Shown here in pieces: positions 20,601 through 31,155 of a stretch of 64,000 nucleotides of DNA (the stretch's first letter is position 1; the number at the start of each line of letters is the position of its first letter). The translations under genes and the position numbers were made by a program. Below the pieces are notes generated by a model. The model did no database searches and was not told the DNA's origin. It worked only from the letters and a program-made list of their open reading frames with translations. The stretch covers positions 1 through 64,000 of the forward strand of contig CANQMN010000009.1 of NCBI GenBank assembly GCA_947624965.1. Direction: 5' to 3'. The stretch is from an uncultured Clostridia bacterium (GTDB lineage Bacteria; Bacillota; Clostridia; Christensenellales; Borkfalkiaceae).

Positions 20601-21584
20601 ATGGCGCAGATCGTAACGAAAACGGCGCTCATCCTGCTCGTGCTCTTTCTCTTCATCCTGCCGGGCTTTTTGCTGAAAAAGACGGGGCTCGTGCGGGCGG
20701 ACAGCCTGTATTCGCTCGCCAACATCCTGCTCTATCTCTGCCAGCCCATGCTGTCCGTCAAGGCGTTCGCGGTGGACCCCGTCGCGCCGACGGGCACGGT
20801 ATACCTCAACTTCCTCTACGTTCTCCTCTTTTCGTTCGCGATGCTCTTTCTCGTGTTCGGCGCGAGCAAGCTCGCCTTCCGCTTTATGCGCGCGCCCGAG
20901 GAGAGAAGAAAAAAGGACGTCCTCACCTTCATCGGAACGTTCTCCAACTGCTCCTTTGTGGGACTTCCCTTTATGGATATGTTCACGGGCGGCGATTCCG
21001 AGGCGATGATGTATATCACCGTATTCGCCGTCGCCTTCAACGTGCTCGTGTGGACGCTGGGCGCCTACCTCATCACGCAGGACAAAAAGCAGATCTCCCT
21101 GAAAAAGGCGCTCTTCAACCCCTGTCTTGTGGGGAGTTTTGTGGGACTTCTCCTCTTTTCCGTACCCCAAATCAACATTTTCAACATGGAGGAAGTCGCG
21201 GAACTGCGCCAGCTCGTCGTCTACACGGGGAACATGACCGCGCCCGTCTCCATGCTCGTGGTGGGCGTGCGGCTCGCCGAACTCTCCCCGCGGGAGCTGT
21301 TCTGCGACCCCAAAATTTATCTCGCCGCTTTCGTGCGGCTGTTCGTCTCCTTCGGCATCGCCTATCTCGTCGTTTTGCCCTTCAAGCTGACGGGGCTGTT
21401 CGACGCCTCCCCCTACGTCCTCATCGCGCCCGTCGTCGCGATGAGCATGCCGCCCGCCGCGACCATCGTCGCGTTCGCGGAAAAGTACGACGGGGAAAAG
21501 CGGTTCGCCGCCGCGGCGTTCTCCGCGACGACCCTCTTTTCGGCGGTCTCCCTGCCCGTCGTCCTGCTCCTTCTCTCGCTATGA
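20601..21584 (+). CDS. AEC family (auxin efflux carrier-like) transporter
   Basis: Start MAQIVTKTALILLVLFLFILPGFLLKKTG behind AAGGAGG RBS; about 10 TM segments. Confidence 0.85.
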   Translation: MAQIVTKTALILLVLFLFILPGFLLKKTGLVRADSLYSLANILLYLCQPMLSVKAFAVDPVAPTGTVYLNFLYVLLFSFAMLFLVFGASKLAFRFMRAPEERRKKDVLTFIGTFSNCSFVGLPFMDMFTGGDSEAMMYITVFAVAFNVLVWTLGAYLITQDKKQISLKKALFNPCLVGSFVGLLLFSVPQINIFNMEEVAELRQLVVYTGNMTAPVSMLVVGVRLAELSPRELFCDPKIYLAAFVRLFVSFGIAYLVVLPFKLTGLFDASPYVLIAPVVAMSMPPAATIVAFAEKYDGEKRFAAAAFSATTLFSAVSLPVVLLLLSL

Positions 21585-21616
21585 AAAAAGCGGAGCCGCG
21601 GCTCCGCTTTTTGTTT
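21585..21616. terminator. Bidirectional terminator between convergent genes
   Basis: AAAAAGCGGAGCC-GC-GGCTCCGCTTTTT inverted repeat. Confidence 0.7.
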
Positions 21617-22797
21617 TACCGGTCGTATTCTCTGCGCAACGCTTCAAAGGCGGGCAGGCTCCTCTCGATGATCTTCCTGTCCACGCAATAGGAGATGCGC
21701 ACGTACCCCTCCACGCCGAAACTGTCCGACGGCACGAGCAACAGCTCGTGCTTTTTTGCGCGCGCGCAGAACGCGGCGGCGGAGGGCTCGGGCGACTTCA
21801 CGAACAGATAAAACGCCCCCTCGGGCAGGACGCACTCGTAGCCGTACGAACGGAGCGCATTCCACAGCAGGTCGCGGTTTTTGCGGTATTCCTCCACGTC
21901 CGCGGACTTCCCCGCACACCTTGCCACGACGTGCTGGAAGAGGACGGGCGCGCAGACGAACCCGAGCGCGCGCCCCGCGCCCGCGACGGCGGCAAACACC
22001 TTCTCCGCCGCCGTGCACCGCGGCGAGACGGCGACATAGCCGATGCGCTCGCCCGCGAGCGAGAGCGATTTGGAGTACGAATAGCAGACGATGACGTCGT
22101 CGTAGACGTTCATGGGATAGACGGGGGGTGCGCCGTAGCACAGCTCGCGATAGGGCTCGTCGGCGAGGAGGAAAATCGGCTCCCCCTTTTCGGCGCTCTT
22201 TTTGCGCAGGAGCGCGCCGAGCGCGCGCATCTCCGCCTCCGTGTACACCGCGCCCGTGGGATTATTGGGAGAATTGACGATGACCGCCTTTGTCCGCCGC
22301 CCAATCGCCCCTTCGAGCGCGGCGAGATCGAGATGAAAATCGCCGCCCGCGCGCACCGCGACGAGCTTCGCGCCCGCCGCCTCCGTAAAGACGCGGTATT
22401 CGGGGAAGAAGGGCGCGACGGCGATAAATTCGTCCCCCTCCTCCGCGAGCGCGTGCACCGCGGCGGTGAGAGATGCCGCCGCCCCGCACGTCATATAGAC
22501 GAGGTCGGGGGGCAGGGGAACGCCGAACGCGCGGCGCACTTCGTCGGCGATCGCCTTCCGCACTTCGGGCGCGCCCGCCGCGGACGTGTAGCCGTGGAGC
22601 GTCTCCGCGGGCGTCTCCGCGATGAGGCGCAAAATTTCCCCGTTCACGCACGGGGGCGCGGGCACGCTGGGATTGCCGAGCGAAAAATCGAACACGTTCT
22701 CCGCGCCGATCTCCGCCTTGCGGCGGGCGCCGTATTCAAACAGCTCCCGTATCTCCGAGCGTTCTTCCCCCAATTTTTGCATATGTTTGTTGATCAT
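21616..22797 (-). CDS. PLP-dependent aminotransferase (class I/II)
   Basis: VIVNSPNNPTGAVYTEAEM, CYSYSKSLSLAGERIGYVAV (PLP lysine); start MINKHMQKLGEERSEIRELFEYG. Confidence 0.9.
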   Translation of the reverse strand: MINKHMQKLGEERSEIRELFEYGARRKAEIGAENVFDFSLGNPSVPAPPCVNGEILRLIAETPAETLHGYTSAAGAPEVRKAIADEVRRAFGVPLPPDLVYMTCGAAASLTAAVHALAEEGDEFIAVAPFFPEYRVFTEAAGAKLVAVRAGGDFHLDLAALEGAIGRRTKAVIVNSPNNPTGAVYTEAEMRALGALLRKKSAEKGEPIFLLADEPYRELCYGAPPVYPMNVYDDVIVCYSYSKSLSLAGERIGYVAVSPRCTAAEKVFAAVAGAGRALGFVCAPVLFQHVVARCAGKSADVEEYRKNRDLLWNALRSYGYECVLPEGAFYLFVKSPEPSAAAFCARAKKHELLLVPSDSFGVEGYVRISYCVDRKIIERSLPAFEALRREYDR

Positions 22798-22864
22798 GAT
22801 GACTCCTTTGGGGAATATAGGCGTACCCCCTCCCCGTTTGCGCCGCCGGGCTACTGCGGCATTT

Positions 22865-23015
22865 GGCGCGGAGCAGGGTCTCCCTGCGCCAGCGCACACA
22901 ATTTGCGCGACACTTCGCGCTTACTGTCCGATAGGACGAAGAAGAGCGCGAGCAAGTTACAGCGACGCGGAAGGTTTCCTCGTGCGATTTTTTTCGTCAG
23001 CAAAAAATCGCACGA
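22865..23015 (+). repeat. Copy A of the ~151-bp dispersed structured repeat
   Basis: Near identical to 23025-23175 with a period of 160 bp; terminal 14-bp hairpin 22980-23015. Confidence 0.9.
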
Positions 23016-23024
23016 ATCCTTTAC

Positions 23025-23175
23025 GGCGCGGAGCAGGGTCTCCCTGCGTCAGCGCACACAATTTGCCGAACCCTTTCGGCTTAATGTCCGATAAGACGAA
23101 GAAGAGCGCGGGTAAGTTACAGCGACGCGGAAGGTTTCCTCGTGCGATTTTTTTCGTCAGCAAAAAATCGCACGA
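23025..23175 (+). repeat. Copy B of the ~151-bp dispersed structured repeat
   Basis: Near identical to copy A except for the internal stem (GCCGAA-CCCT-TTCGGC); terminal hairpin 23140-23175, 4 bp past the uvrA stop. Confidence 0.9.
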
Positions 23176-23179
23176 AATT

Positions 23180-25993
23180 TTACAGGACTTTTTTCAAAAA
23201 TTGTCCCGTGTAGCTCTGCGCGACTTCGGCGACTTCCTCGGGCGTGCCCGTGCAGACGATCGTCCCGCCGCCGTCGCCGCCCTCGGGACCGAGGTCGATG
23301 ATGTGGTCGGCGATCTTTACTACGTCGAGGTTGTGCTCGATGACGAGCACGGTGTTTCCGCCGTCGCGGAGCTTCATGAGAATGCCGACGAGCTTTTCCA
23401 CGTCGTAGCTGTGCAGACCCGTCGTGGGCTCGTCGAGGATATAGAACGTCTTGCCCGTGGAGCGTTTGGAGAGCTCGGTCGCGAGCTTCACGCGCTGCGC
23501 CTCGCCGCCCGAGAGCGTCGTCGCGCTCTGCCCGAGCTTGATATACCCGAGCCCCACTTCGTTGAGCGTGGAGACCTTGTTGTAGATGGAGGGGTGCGCC
23601 TTGAAAAATTCGCACGCCTCCTCCACCGTCATTTCGAGCACGTCCGAGATATTTTTGCCCTTGTAGCGCACTTCGAGCGTCTCGCGGTTGTACCGCTTGC
23701 CGCCGCACACCTCGCAGGGGACGTACACGTCGGGCAAGAAGTGCATCTCGATCTTCATGATGCCGTCGCCCTCGCAGTTTTCGCACCGCCCCCCGGGGAC
23801 GTTAAAGGAGAATCTGCCCGCCTTGAACCCCATCGCCTTGGCGTCCGCCGTCTGCGCGAACAGCTCGCGGATGGCGGAAAAAACGCCCGTATAGGTGGCG
23901 GGATTGGAGCGCGGCGTGCGCCCGATGGGAGATTGGTCGATGGCGATGACCTTGTCGAAATATTCCAGCCCCGAATATGCGCCGCTCTTCCCCGTGGGAA
24001 GGCGTGCGCCGTTGAGCTCGTTGGAGAGGATGGGGAGAATAATTTCGTTGACGAGCGAACTCTTGCCCGAGCCGCTCACCCCCGTGACCGCGGTGATGAG
24101 CCCCGCGGGGATCTCCGCCGTGATGCCCTTCAAATTGTTTTGGCGGCAATCGGTGACGCGGAAGTACCGCCCGTCCTTTTCCTTGCGGACCGCGGGCACC
24201 TCGATCTTCCGCCGCCCCGCGAGGAAGTCCCCCGTGATGGAGCGCGGCTCGTTCATAATGTCCTCCGCCGTGCCGCATGCGACGACTTCACCGCCGTGCA
24301 CGCCCGCCTTGGGACCGATGTCCACGATATAGTCCGCCGCCCTCATCGTCTCCTCGTCGTGCTCGACGACGATGAGGGTGTTGCCGATGTCGCGCAGACC
24401 CTTCAAAGAATCGAGCAGCCGCGCGTTGTCCCGCTGGTGGAGCCCGATGCTCGGCTCGTCGAGAATGTACAGAACGCCCGTGAGCGCGGAGCCGATCTGC
24501 GTGGCGAGGCGGATGCGCTGGCTCTCCCCGCCCGAGAGCGTCGCCGCGTTCCGCGAGAGGGTGAGATAGTCGAGCCCGACGCCCACGAGAAAGCGGATGC
24601 GGCTCTTTATCTCTTTGAGAACGACGCCCGCGATCGCGGCTTGGGTGGGCGTGAGCGAGAGCCCGTCCAAAAATCCCGCGAGCGCAGAGACGGGCATTTC
24701 GCACACTTCGGCGATATTTTTGCCGCCCAGCGTTACCGCGAGCGCCTCTTTTTTGAGCCGCCGCCCGTGGCAGACGGGGCAATCGGACGTGCGCATGTAC
24801 CGTTCGATGTCCCACTTTACGCCCACCGAACTCGTTTGATTGTATCTCCGCTCCAAATTGTTGACAAAGCCCTCCCAGCCCACTTGAATAGTGGATTGGT
24901 AGGTACGGCTCCGGAAGTCCAAATCGATCTTTTCCCCGCCGTTGCCGTACATCAGAAGTTCAAAAATGCCGTCGGGCAGGTCCTTGACGGGCACATCGAG
25001 GGAGAAATGATAGTGCCGCGCGAGCGCTTCCACATAGGTCTGCGTGACGCTCGGCGAATCGAGCATCCAGCCGCTGATGCGGATGGCGCCCTCGCGGAGC
25101 GTCTTGGTGCGGTCGGGGCAGATGAGGTCGGCGTCCACCGCCTGTTTGAAGCCCAGCCCCGTGCATTCGGGGCAGGCTCCCCACGGCGTATTGAAGGAGA
25201 AGAGGCGGGGTTCGATCTCCTCGATGGAGATGCCGCAGTCGGGACAGGCGTACCGCGAGGAATACAGCGTCTCCTCTTCGTCGCGGTCCACGATGACGAG
25301 CCCGTCCGAGAGTTTCAGCGCGGTCTCCAAGCTCTCCGTGAGCCGTTTGAGAATGCCCTCCTTCACGACGAGGCGGTCGATGACGACGGAGATGTTGTGT
25401 TTTACGTTCTTGTCGAGGGAAATTTCCTCTTGCAGGTCGTAGACGATGCCGTCGATCTTGACGCGGGCATAGCCGCTCTTGCGGAAGGAGGCGAGCTCCT
25501 TCTTGTATTCGCCCTTCTTCCCCCGCACGACGGGCGCGGCGACGAGAAACTTGGTCCCCGCGGGCATTTCCATCACCCTGTCGGCGATCTCGTCCACCGT
25601 TTGGCGCCTTATCTCCCTGCCGCATTTGGGACAGTGCGGGACCCCCGCGCGCGCGAACAGAAGGCGCAAATAGTCGTAGATCTCGGTAACTGTGCCCACC
25701 GTGGAGCGCGGGTTGTGCGACGTCGTCTTTTGGTCGATGGAGATGGCGGGCGAGAGCCCGTCGATGCTCTCCACGTTCGGCTTTTCCATCATGCCGAGGA
25801 ACTGCCGCGCGTACGAGGAGAGGCTCTCCATGTACCGCCTCTGTCCCTCCGCGAAGATGGTATCGAACGCGAGCGTGGATTTCCCGCTCCCCGAGAGCCC
25901 CGTGAATACGGTGAGGCTCCCGCGCGGGATATGCACGTCGATGTTTTTGAGGTTGTTTTCTTTCGCCCCTTTGACGAAAATTTCTTCTTTCAT
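23180..25993 (-). CDS. uvrA: Excinuclease ABC subunit A
   Basis: [66 protein letters not shown]; two ABC cassettes and zinc motifs. The upstream N-terminal part of the long ORF is spurious. Confidence 0.97.
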   Translation of the reverse strand: MKEEIFVKGAKENNLKNIDVHIPRGSLTVFTGLSGSGKSTLAFDTIFAEGQRRYMESLSSYARQFLGMMEKPNVESIDGLSPAISIDQKTTSHNPRSTVGTVTEIYDYLRLLFARAGVPHCPKCGREIRRQTVDEIADRVMEMPAGTKFLVAAPVVRGKKGEYKKELASFRKSGYARVKIDGIVYDLQEEISLDKNVKHNISVVIDRLVVKEGILKRLTESLETALKLSDGLVIVDRDEEETLYSSRYACPDCGISIEEIEPRLFSFNTPWGACPECTGLGFKQAVDADLICPDRTKTLREGAIRISGWMLDSPSVTQTYVEALARHYHFSLDVPVKDLPDGIFELLMYGNGGEKIDLDFRSRTYQSTIQVGWEGFVNNLERRYNQTSSVGVKWDIERYMRTSDCPVCHGRRLKKEALAVTLGGKNIAEVCEMPVSALAGFLDGLSLTPTQAAIAGVVLKEIKSRIRFLVGVGLDYLTLSRNAATLSGGESQRIRLATQIGSALTGVLYILDEPSIGLHQRDNARLLDSLKGLRDIGNTLIVVEHDEETMRAADYIVDIGPKAGVHGGEVVACGTAEDIMNEPRSITGDFLAGRRKIEVPAVRKEKDGRYFRVTDCRQNNLKGITAEIPAGLITAVTGVSGSGKSSLVNEIILPILSNELNGARLPTGKSGAYSGLEYFDKVIAIDQSPIGRTPRSNPATYTGVFSAIRELFAQTADAKAMGFKAGRFSFNVPGGRCENCEGDGIMKIEMHFLPDVYVPCEVCGGKRYNRETLEVRYKGKNISDVLEMTVEEACEFFKAHPSIYNKVSTLNEVGLGYIKLGQSATTLSGGEAQRVKLATELSKRSTGKTFYILDEPTTGLHSYDVEKLVGILMKLRDGGNTVLVIEHNLDVVKIADHIIDLGPEGGDGGGTIVCTGTPEEVAEVAQSYTGQFLKKVL

Positions 25994-27213
25994 ATCTTTT
26001 CTCTGTACCAATAGTCGTAGAGACGCGTAAACCCGAGCGAGCGGCACAGTTCGAGCGCGGGAAGATTGGCGGCGCGCACCAAAAGATACGCCCGCTTGGC
26101 GCCCGCGCGCTTCGCCTCGTTGAGGAGCCGCCCGCACAGCGCGCTCCCCACGCCCTTGCGGCGGAAATCGGGATGCACGCGCAGGCAATACAGCCCGACG
26201 TCCTCCCCCTCGCGCACCGAAAATCCCACGCCGACGACGCGGTCGCCCTCCGTCGCGGAGGCGAACAGCCGTTCCCCGCGCGCCGCGGTAAAGCGCAGGC
26301 TCTCGTCGCGGTATCCCGCCGCGCGTTCGAGCGCGAAGTAGTTTTTCAGCCATTCCGCGGAGGGCTCGCTCTCCGTTCGGATGTTCCCCCCGCGCGAAAA
26401 GGCGGGGATCTTATCGAGCGCGTACGCCGCGCACGTCTTTACGACGGGATAACCCGCCTTTTCGAGCAGACCGTCCAGCGCGACGTCCGCCGCGGTGAGG
26501 CGGAAGCGGCAGGGTTTCCCGAAGGCAGCCGCCCGCGCCTCGCATGCCGCGACGCCCGCCGCAAGGTCGCCCTTCGGCACCGCCGCCGCGTAAAAGGGCG
26601 ACGTTCCGTCCGCACGGGAAGAGAGCCGTTCGATTGCGAGAATGCGCAGGACGCGCTCCGTCTGTTCGGCGATCTGCCGCCAGTTCGCGCCGCCGAACGC
26701 CACTTCGTGCGCGCGCAGAAGATTGTGCCGCCCCACGGCGAGCACGGCATAGACGCCCGCCGCCTGCGCCGCGGCGCAGGTATCCGCGTTGTCGTCGATG
26801 AGGATATCTATCTTGTGTTCCGCGCAGTAGCCCGCCTTATCCGTAACTTCCGCGACGAGCGCGTCGTACGGAATGCGCCGCTTTTCCAGCCAGTCGCGGC
26901 TCACGCGTTCGGGATTGACGAACCACTCTTTGAGGCGGGAGGTGAGAATGACGATCTCGTGCCCCGCCGCCCGCCACGACGCGAGCGCCTCCTTCGCCCC
27001 CTTGCGCGCCGCGGCGTCCGTAAACGCGGCGATCCCGCCCGCATGCACAAATTCCAGCACGTCGTCGAGCGTCCAATCGTATACGTTGACGAACATGTTG
27101 GAATAGGGGTCTTTGAGTTTGAAGGGCAATTTGCGCGCCGCGATATACGCGCCGGCTCTGCCGACGCGATCGACGATGTTCAACGTGTCGTCGATGTCAA
27201 CTGCGATCCTCAT
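25990..27213 (-). CDS. Fusion of N-terminal nucleotidase-like HAD hydrolase and C-terminal GNAT acetyltransferase
   Basis: N-term [16 protein letters not shown]...[22 protein letters not shown]...[20 protein letters not shown]-term [56 protein letters not shown]. Overlaps the uvrA start by ATGA. Confidence 0.85.
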   Translation of the reverse strand: MRIAVDIDDTLNIVDRVGRAGAYIAARKLPFKLKDPYSNMFVNVYDWTLDDVLEFVHAGGIAAFTDAAARKGAKEALASWRAAGHEIVILTSRLKEWFVNPERVSRDWLEKRRIPYDALVAEVTDKAGYCAEHKIDILIDDNADTCAAAQAAGVYAVLAVGRHNLLRAHEVAFGGANWRQIAEQTERVLRILAIERLSSRADGTSPFYAAAVPKGDLAAGVAACEARAAAFGKPCRFRLTAADVALDGLLEKAGYPVVKTCAAYALDKIPAFSRGGNIRTESEPSAEWLKNYFALERAAGYRDESLRFTAARGERLFASATEGDRVVGVGFSVREGEDVGLYCLRVHPDFRRKGVGSALCGRLLNEAKRAGAKRAYLLVRAANLPALELCRSLGFTRLYDYWYREKI

Positions 27214-27223
27214 CCGTACCTCG

Positions 27224-29185
27224 TTATTTTCTCATGCGTTTTTTGAGCTCCGCGATCGCCTCGCGGATCTCGATCGCCCGCTCGAAATCGAGCGCGTTGG
27301 ACGCCACCTTCATGAGCGCTTTCAGCTTCTCGATCTCCTCGGGGATATCCTTCGCCTTGATCTCCGCCGTCTTGGACGCCTTCCCCGTGATGGCGAGCGT
27401 AGACTTTACTTCCTTTACGATGGTCCGCGGCACGATGCCGTGCGCCGCATTGTACGCCTGCTGTTTGGCGCGGCGGCGGTTGGTCTCGCCGATGGCGCGC
27501 TCCATACTGCCCGTCATCTCGTCCGCATACATGACGACGCGCCCCTCCGCGTTCCGCGCCGCCCTTCCTATCGTCTGCACGAGGGAGGTCTCGCTGCGCA
27601 AGAACCCCTCCTTGTCCGCGTCTAAAATGGCGACAAGTTTGACTTCGGGAAGATCGAGCCCCTCGCGCAAGAGGTTGATGCCGCAGAGGACGTCGAACTC
27701 GCCCGAACGCAGCCCGTTCACGATGTCGATGCGCTCCAACGTGTCGATATCCGAATGCATGTAGCGCACTTTGACGCCGTTTTCCTTCATGTAATCGGTG
27801 AGGGACTCCGCCATGCGCTTGGTGAGCGTTGTAACGAGCGCCCGCCCGCCGCTCTTCACCGCCTCGTGCACTTCGGACAAGAGATCGTCGATCTGCCCCT
27901 TGGTGGGCTTGACCGTAACGGGCGGATCCAAGAGCCCCGTCGGGCGGATGAGCTGTTCGACGACCTGCCCCGCCTGCTCCAATTCGTAGGGCGCGGGCGT
28001 CGCCGAAACGCAGATGAGCTGCGGGATGCGCGCGTCGAACTCCTCAAACGTCAAAGGTCTGTTGTCGAACGCCGATTTCATGCGGAAGCCGTACTCCACG
28101 AGATTTATTTTTCTCGCCCTGTCTCCGTTGTACATCGCGCGGATCTGCGGAATGGTCATGTGGCTCTCGTCGATAAAGACGAGAAAGTTTTTCGGAAAAT
28201 AGTCGAGGAGGGTAAACGAGGGCTGTCCGGGGCTCCGCCCGTCGAAGTAGCGGGAATAGTTTTCGATGCCCGAACAGTACCCGATCTCCCGCATCATTTC
28301 GAGGTCGTGCTCCGTCCGCTGGCGGAGGCGCTGCGCTTCCAAAAGTTTGCCCGCGTCCTCGAACGCCTTTACCTCCCCTTCGAGGTCCTGCTCGATCATG
28401 GAGAGCGCGCAGGCGAGCCGCTCGCTTCCCACCGCATAGTGGCTGGCGGGAAAGACGACGGCGTGTTTGAGCTCGGAGACGATCTTGCCCGTTACGACGT
28501 CCTCCTCGCAGATGCGGTCGATCTCGTCGCCGAAAAATTCGACGCGGAGCGCGACCTCCGAATTGGACGCGGGGAAGATCTCGACGACGTCCCCCCGCAC
28601 GCGGAAGGTGGAACGCTTGAAATCGGTATCGTTGCGCGAATACTGGATGCCGATGAGGCGGGACAAAAGCTCGTTCCGCTCCATCTCCTGCCCCGGGCGC
28701 AGGGAGATGCCGAGGCGGAAAAACTCCTCGGGCGCGCCGAGCCCGTAGATACACGAGACGGAGGAGACGACGACAACGTCGTCCCGCTCGCCCAAGGAGC
28801 ACGTCGCGGCGTTGCGGAGCTTATCGATCTCGTCGTTCATCGACATGTCCTTCTCGATGTATGTATCCGTCGAGGGAATGTAGCTCTCGGGCTGGTAATA
28901 ATCGTAGTAGGAGACGAAATACTCCACCCTGTTCTCGGGGAAAAACGCGCGGAACTCGTTGCACAGCTGCGCCGCGAGCGTCTTGTTGTGCGCGATGACG
29001 AGCGTCGGTCTGCCCACGTTTTTGATGACGTTCGCCATCGTGAACGTCTTTCCGCTCCCCGTTACCCCCATGAGGACCTGCGTGCGGATGCCGTCCTCCA
29101 CGCCCTCCGTGAGCGCGGCGATCGCCTCGGGCTGGTCGCCCGTCGGCGCAAAGGGAGCATGCAGTTTGAAATCGTAATGTTCCAT
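27224..29185 (-). CDS. uvrB: Excinuclease ABC subunit B
   Basis: Start [54 protein letters not shown]; helicase motifs and C-terminal UVR domain. Confidence 0.97.
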   Translation of the reverse strand: MEHYDFKLHAPFAPTGDQPEAIAALTEGVEDGIRTQVLMGVTGSGKTFTMANVIKNVGRPTLVIAHNKTLAAQLCNEFRAFFPENRVEYFVSYYDYYQPESYIPSTDTYIEKDMSMNDEIDKLRNAATCSLGERDDVVVVSSVSCIYGLGAPEEFFRLGISLRPGQEMERNELLSRLIGIQYSRNDTDFKRSTFRVRGDVVEIFPASNSEVALRVEFFGDEIDRICEEDVVTGKIVSELKHAVVFPASHYAVGSERLACALSMIEQDLEGEVKAFEDAGKLLEAQRLRQRTEHDLEMMREIGYCSGIENYSRYFDGRSPGQPSFTLLDYFPKNFLVFIDESHMTIPQIRAMYNGDRARKINLVEYGFRMKSAFDNRPLTFEEFDARIPQLICVSATPAPYELEQAGQVVEQLIRPTGLLDPPVTVKPTKGQIDDLLSEVHEAVKSGGRALVTTLTKRMAESLTDYMKENGVKVRYMHSDIDTLERIDIVNGLRSGEFDVLCGINLLREGLDLPEVKLVAILDADKEGFLRSETSLVQTIGRAARNAEGRVVMYADEMTGSMERAIGETNRRRAKQQAYNAAHGIVPRTIVKEVKSTLAITGKASKTAEIKAKDIPEEIEKLKALMKVASNALDFERAIEIREAIAELKKRMRK

Positions 29186-29276
29186 GGCGACCCGCTGCGC
29201 GCCCCGCACGGGAGCGCGAACAAACGTTTGAATTATTGTATCGCTTTCCCGCGGATTTGTCAACGGTTTTTGCGCG

Positions 29277-29648
29277 TCAAGCGAGCAAATTTTTGAGGAG
29301 GATGCCGACGACCGCCGAGAGCACGGCGAGCGCGACGGTAATGGCGACGCGGACGGCGAGCGAGCGTTTGCGGCGGCTGCCCTCCCGCTTGTAGCCGAGC
29401 CCCGCTTCCCGCATGTGGAACACATAGACGCGCTCCCCCTTGCGTTCGGAGGCGATGAGCTCGAAATAGCCGTCCAGTTCGAGCGCGCGGAGGGTGCGTT
29501 CCAGCTTGTCCTCGTCGAACCCCGCCCGCGGCGGAAGGAGGGCGAGCAGTTCGTAGGGGGAGGCGAGCATGCGCTCTCTGCCGCCCGCGAGGGTGAACAC
29601 GGCGTTCATCACCTCGTCCTCTCTGCGGTTGAGATTTTCGTTCAGCAC
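29277..29648 (-). CDS. Hypothetical protein: winged-helix-like N-terminus and C-terminal TM
   Basis: [42 protein letters not shown], then basic segment and [25 protein letters not shown]. Confidence 0.6.
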   Translation of the reverse strand: MLNENLNRREDEVMNAVFTLAGGRERMLASPYELLALLPPRAGFDEDKLERTLRALELDGYFELIASERKGERVYVFHMREAGLGYKREGSRRKRSLAVRVAITVALAVLSAVVGILLKNLLA

Positions 29649-29660
29649 GTTCCCGCCCCC

Positions 29661-30017
29661 TTAAAAAGCGAGGGCGAACAGCCACACGGCGAGCGCGCCC
29701 AAAAGAGAGCCGAAAAACGCGCCCAGCGCCGAAAACAGCGCGGCGTCGCGGCGTTGCCGCCCGCACGCGCGGCGGGCTTCCCGCTCGCGCGAGAAGTACG
29801 TTTTTCCCTCGGGAAGCGGACGCACGCAATACACGCCTTCCTCGGCATAGCGCACGTCCACGTATTTGTTGTCCTGCAAAAAACCGAGCATGCGGCGCAC
29901 GCCGTCGCCGTCCGTCGACGCGCATGCGGCAAGCTCCGCTTCATCCATGATCTTGTAATCCTCGCCGCGGCAATTCGACACGATCGCCGCGAGGAGAAGG
30001 CTCGTCTCCCTGTCCAA
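29661..30017 (-). CDS. Hypothetical protein: winged-helix-like N-terminus and C-terminal TM
   Basis: GVRRMLGFLQDNKYVDVRYAEEGVYCVRPLPEGKTYFSRERE and C-terminal TM; same architecture as 29277-29648. Confidence 0.6.
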   Translation of the reverse strand: MDRETSLLLAAIVSNCRGEDYKIMDEAELAACASTDGDGVRRMLGFLQDNKYVDVRYAEEGVYCVRPLPEGKTYFSREREARRACGRQRRDAALFSALGAFFGSLLGALAVWLFALAF

Positions 30018-30077
30018 CTTCTTTCACCATCCGATGTTCCTATTATTCCCCGTTCGGGCAAGGAACATTCGGGGCGG

Positions 30078-31142
30078 TCAGGCGATGAACGGATTGAACC
30101 GATAGAATACGCCCGTGAAGGGCGCGGCGCGGAGCACTTCCGCGATCGAACGGATAATTTCCGCCACGGACTGTATGGGACCCGAGAGGAAGGAGAGCGT
30201 CCCCTCCCCGAGCGAATCGATGCCGCCGACCAGCGCTTCCAGCCCCGCCTGCAACCCGAACACGAACGCCGCCGCGACCACGTAGAAGATCACGGCAAGC
30301 AGAATGCCGAAAATCACATTGAGCGAGCGCAGGGAGTTGAGCCGCCGCATGCCGAGATTGACGAGCACGGTGAGCAAGACGACGACCGCAAAGAGCACCC
30401 AAAACACGAGCAGCCACACGATGAAGAAGGCGAACACCTGCGCGAAGAAGGCGTCCAGCCCGCCGAACAGCCCCTGCGCCACCGTGTTTTTGAAGGAGAC
30501 GAGGAAGGGAACTTCAAGCGTGAACCACGCCGCGCCGACGATCGCCGCCACCGTGAGCGCGATCGCAAACACCAGCCATATTGCGCGGAGGAGCCCCAGT
30601 TTGTAGCCCGCCTTCACGCAGAGCGTCAAAAATAAGATGAGGAGAAGATCGGGCGCATAGCTCCCCACCGTCTCCCAGAACGCGCTCGCATAGAAACTCT
30701 CCGCAAACGACGCCGCCCCCGGCGCGACCGCGGGGAGCAGGGCGAACCCGAACGCCGCAAGGACGGCGGCGTAGACCGCGAGGTCGAACACGGCGGTGAA
30801 CGCGCCGAGGATTCTGTCCGTCACCCGCCAAAACACATGCGCCTTGTTTCTGCGCGCGCGGATCGCGAAGCGCGCCACCGCGCACGCGCCGAGCACGAGC
30901 CCCTCGGCGAGCAAAAATCCGCCGACGGAGATCCCCGCCGCGAGCCATTTGTTATCCGACGGCACGAACCGCACAAGCAGGGTGAACGCGAACAGAACGG
31001 GGAGCTGGTATGCGAGCCAGCTCATGCGCGTGAACTTCTTGAACACGCCGTAGACGATCGCGAGCGCGACGAGGACCGCCGCGACGACGATCGTTATGAT
31101 GAGCGGCGTGGATAATGCGTTCAAATCGTTCGCTAACCCCAT
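30078..31142 (-). CDS. Polytopic membrane protein (possibly CvpA-like)
   Basis: 354 aa with many hydrophobic helices; family assignment weak. Confidence 0.6.
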   Translation of the reverse strand: MGLANDLNALSTPLIITIVVAAVLVALAIVYGVFKKFTRMSWLAYQLPVLFAFTLLVRFVPSDNKWLAAGISVGGFLLAEGLVLGACAVARFAIRARRNKAHVFWRVTDRILGAFTAVFDLAVYAAVLAAFGFALLPAVAPGAASFAESFYASAFWETVGSYAPDLLLILFLTLCVKAGYKLGLLRAIWLVFAIALTVAAIVGAAWFTLEVPFLVSFKNTVAQGLFGGLDAFFAQVFAFFIVWLLVFWVLFAVVVLLTVLVNLGMRRLNSLRSLNVIFGILLAVIFYVVAAAFVFGLQAGLEALVGGIDSLGEGTLSFLSGPIQSVAEIIRSIAEVLRAAPFTGVFYRFNPFIA

Positions 31143-31155
31143 ACGGTCCCCCCCG

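Noticed and set aside
23140-23175. Repeat terminal hairpin as a canonical terminator for uvrA
   Set aside because: Strong hairpin close to the stop, but the downstream strand reads GGAAACC rather than a U tract, so a standard intrinsic terminator is not supported; reported instead as part of the repeat.
22622-26014. 1130-aa plus-strand ORF opposite uvrA
   Set aside because: Antisense shadow ORF from high GC; composition is Arg/Asp/Val-rich with no recognisable motifs, while uvrA on the minus strand is unambiguous.
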